Positions 5,652 to 6,453 of a stretch of 6,453 nucleotides of DNA are shown one piece after another (within the stretch, counting starts at the first letter, position 1; each line of letters starts with the position of its first letter). The DNA is from Hyphomicrobiales bacterium. Lineage in GTDB: Bacteria; Pseudomonadota; Alphaproteobacteria; Rhizobiales; HXMU1428-3. Both the position numbers and the translations under genes were made by a program. Where the stretch lies: assembly GCA_021775385.1 (NCBI GenBank), contig JAJFHW010000222.1, positions 1 through 6,453 on the forward strand, written 5' to 3'. The notes under the pieces are model-generated. The model was not told where the DNA came from, did not search any database, and saw only the letters and a list, made by a program, of their open reading frames with translations.

Positions 5652-6453
5652 ATGCGGAATTTAACAGCCTTTGCCTTAAATAACAGGACACTTGTCTTAC
5701 TTTTTGTTTTGCTCATATTGCTGGCAGGACCATTTAGCTACACAACTCATCCCTCTCGGGAAGATCCTGAAATCACCATTCGGACCGCTTTAATCATGGC
5801 TCAATTCAATGGCATGTCACCCACACGCATTGAGAATTTAATCACTCGCAAGATTGAAGAAAAACTTAGAGAAATTCCTGAGGTTGAAAACATAATTTCG
5901 ACCGTTCAAAATGGTGTTACGATTATTCGCGCTGCTGTTTATGAGCGCTATAGTGATATGGCCCCCATTTGGCAAGATTTACGAAATAAAATGGAAGATG
6001 TGAAAGGTGACCTGCCCAGCGGTACCGAAGGCCCCTTTGTGAACGATGATTACGGCGATGTTGCCATGGCTACCATCGCATTGACCGCTGAAGGGTTTAC
6101 TCTTGCTGAAATGCGCACCTCAGCAAAACGATTACGCAATCAACTTTATCGTGTTAATGGGGTTAGAAAAGTTTCTCTTTTTGGGGTAGAGCCTGAGCGT
6201 ATTTTTGTTGAAGTTGATAATATTCGACTTGCTCAATATGGCGTCAGTGCGTCTGACATCACGGATGCGATTAGCCGGCAAAATATTGTTTTACCAGGTG
6301 GTATTATTCAAGCAAACGGGCAATCCTTTTATGTGGAGCCGACAGGGAATTTTGAAAACTTAGAACAGCTAGAAAACCTTCAAATTAAAATTCCTAACAA
6401 AGCAGGCCAAGTTGCTTACCTAAAAGATATTGCGAAGATCTCACGGGGTTTTG
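5652..6453 (+). CDS. RND efflux transporter permease subunit (partial, 3' end beyond window)
   Basis: ATG at 5652 gives 267 complete codons running into the window edge. A full RND permease is about 1000-1050 residues, so roughly a quarter is present. Residues 1-11 are cytoplasmic, and the first transmembrane helix is about 12-29 (LVLLFVLLILLAGPFSY). The porter domain begins with the family-typical THPSREDPEITIRTALI (32-48), QFNGMSPTRIENLITRKIEE (51-70) and LREIPEV (72-78), then IWQDLRNKM (106-114), LPSGTEGPFVNDDYGDV (121-137) and QNIVLPGGII (210-219). It uses proton motive force to export substrate through the adaptor encoded just upstream, within one operon (17-nt gap, weak TGAAAGA ribosome site at 5636-5642). 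The SREDPEI signature points to the branch of broad HAE-like exporters seen in many proteobacteria, not to AcrB itself. The proton-relay helices lie beyond the window, so activity cannot be judged. Confidence 0.92.
   Translation, partial: MRNLTAFALNNRTLVLLFVLLILLAGPFSYTTHPSREDPEITIRTALIMAQFNGMSPTRIENLITRKIEEKLREIPEVENIISTVQNGVTIIRAAVYERYSDMAPIWQDLRNKMEDVKGDLPSGTEGPFVNDDYGDVAMATIALTAEGFTLAEMRTSAKRLRNQLYRVNGVRKVSLFGVEPERIFVEVDNIRLAQYGVSASDITDAISRQNIVLPGGIIQANGQSFYVEPTGNFENLEQLENLQIKIPNKAGQVAYLKDIAKISRGF

Overview
The window looks like chromosomal DNA of a Gram-negative bacterium. The evidence is a lipoprotein signal on an RND efflux adaptor, exported proteins with clear Sec-type signal peptides, and a C-terminal peptidoglycan-binding-like segment. 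The exported caspase-like protein with Sel1 repeats, together with moderately AT-leaning coding sequence, fits an alphaproteobacterium best. That placement is inferred from domain style, not from any marker gene. I see no RNA gene, insertion sequence, CRISPR array or tRNA.

Left part (1-2271, minus strand, read right to left). This is an operon-like pair. A spermidine-synthase-like, SAM-fold protein with an N-terminal signal peptide comes first. After a 16-nt gap follows a seven-helix membrane protein resembling the membrane half of fused 'MFS/spermidine synthase' proteins. The membrane protein does not end cleanly: after the last helix it enters an SMP-30/gluconolactonase-type beta-propeller, hits a stop at 432-434, and the propeller continues in the -1 frame to the left window edge. 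The frame change must fall in a very short interval that contains a run of nine A. A perfect 18-bp palindrome lies seven bases beyond that run. The gene is therefore either frameshifted (mutation or homopolymer error) or decoded through slippage. By the positive-inside rule both soluble parts (SAM-fold and propeller) would be on the periplasmic side.

Centre (2272-4364). A divergent intergenic region with candidate promoters and dyad symmetry separates the minus-strand operon from a plus-strand gene. That gene encodes an exported 625-residue protein with an intact caspase-type His/Cys pair, a connector with a WxxI / LAxxRL pattern, about six Sel1 repeats and a short peptidoglycan-binding-like C-terminus. 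A strong 13-bp stem-loop follows it.

Right part (4365-6453). An RND efflux operon starts here, with a lipoprotein periplasmic adaptor (HlyD/AcrA type) followed 17 nt later by the inner-membrane RND permease, which is cut by the window end. A near-palindrome next to the putative transcription start is a candidate operator. No outer-membrane channel gene is visible in the window.
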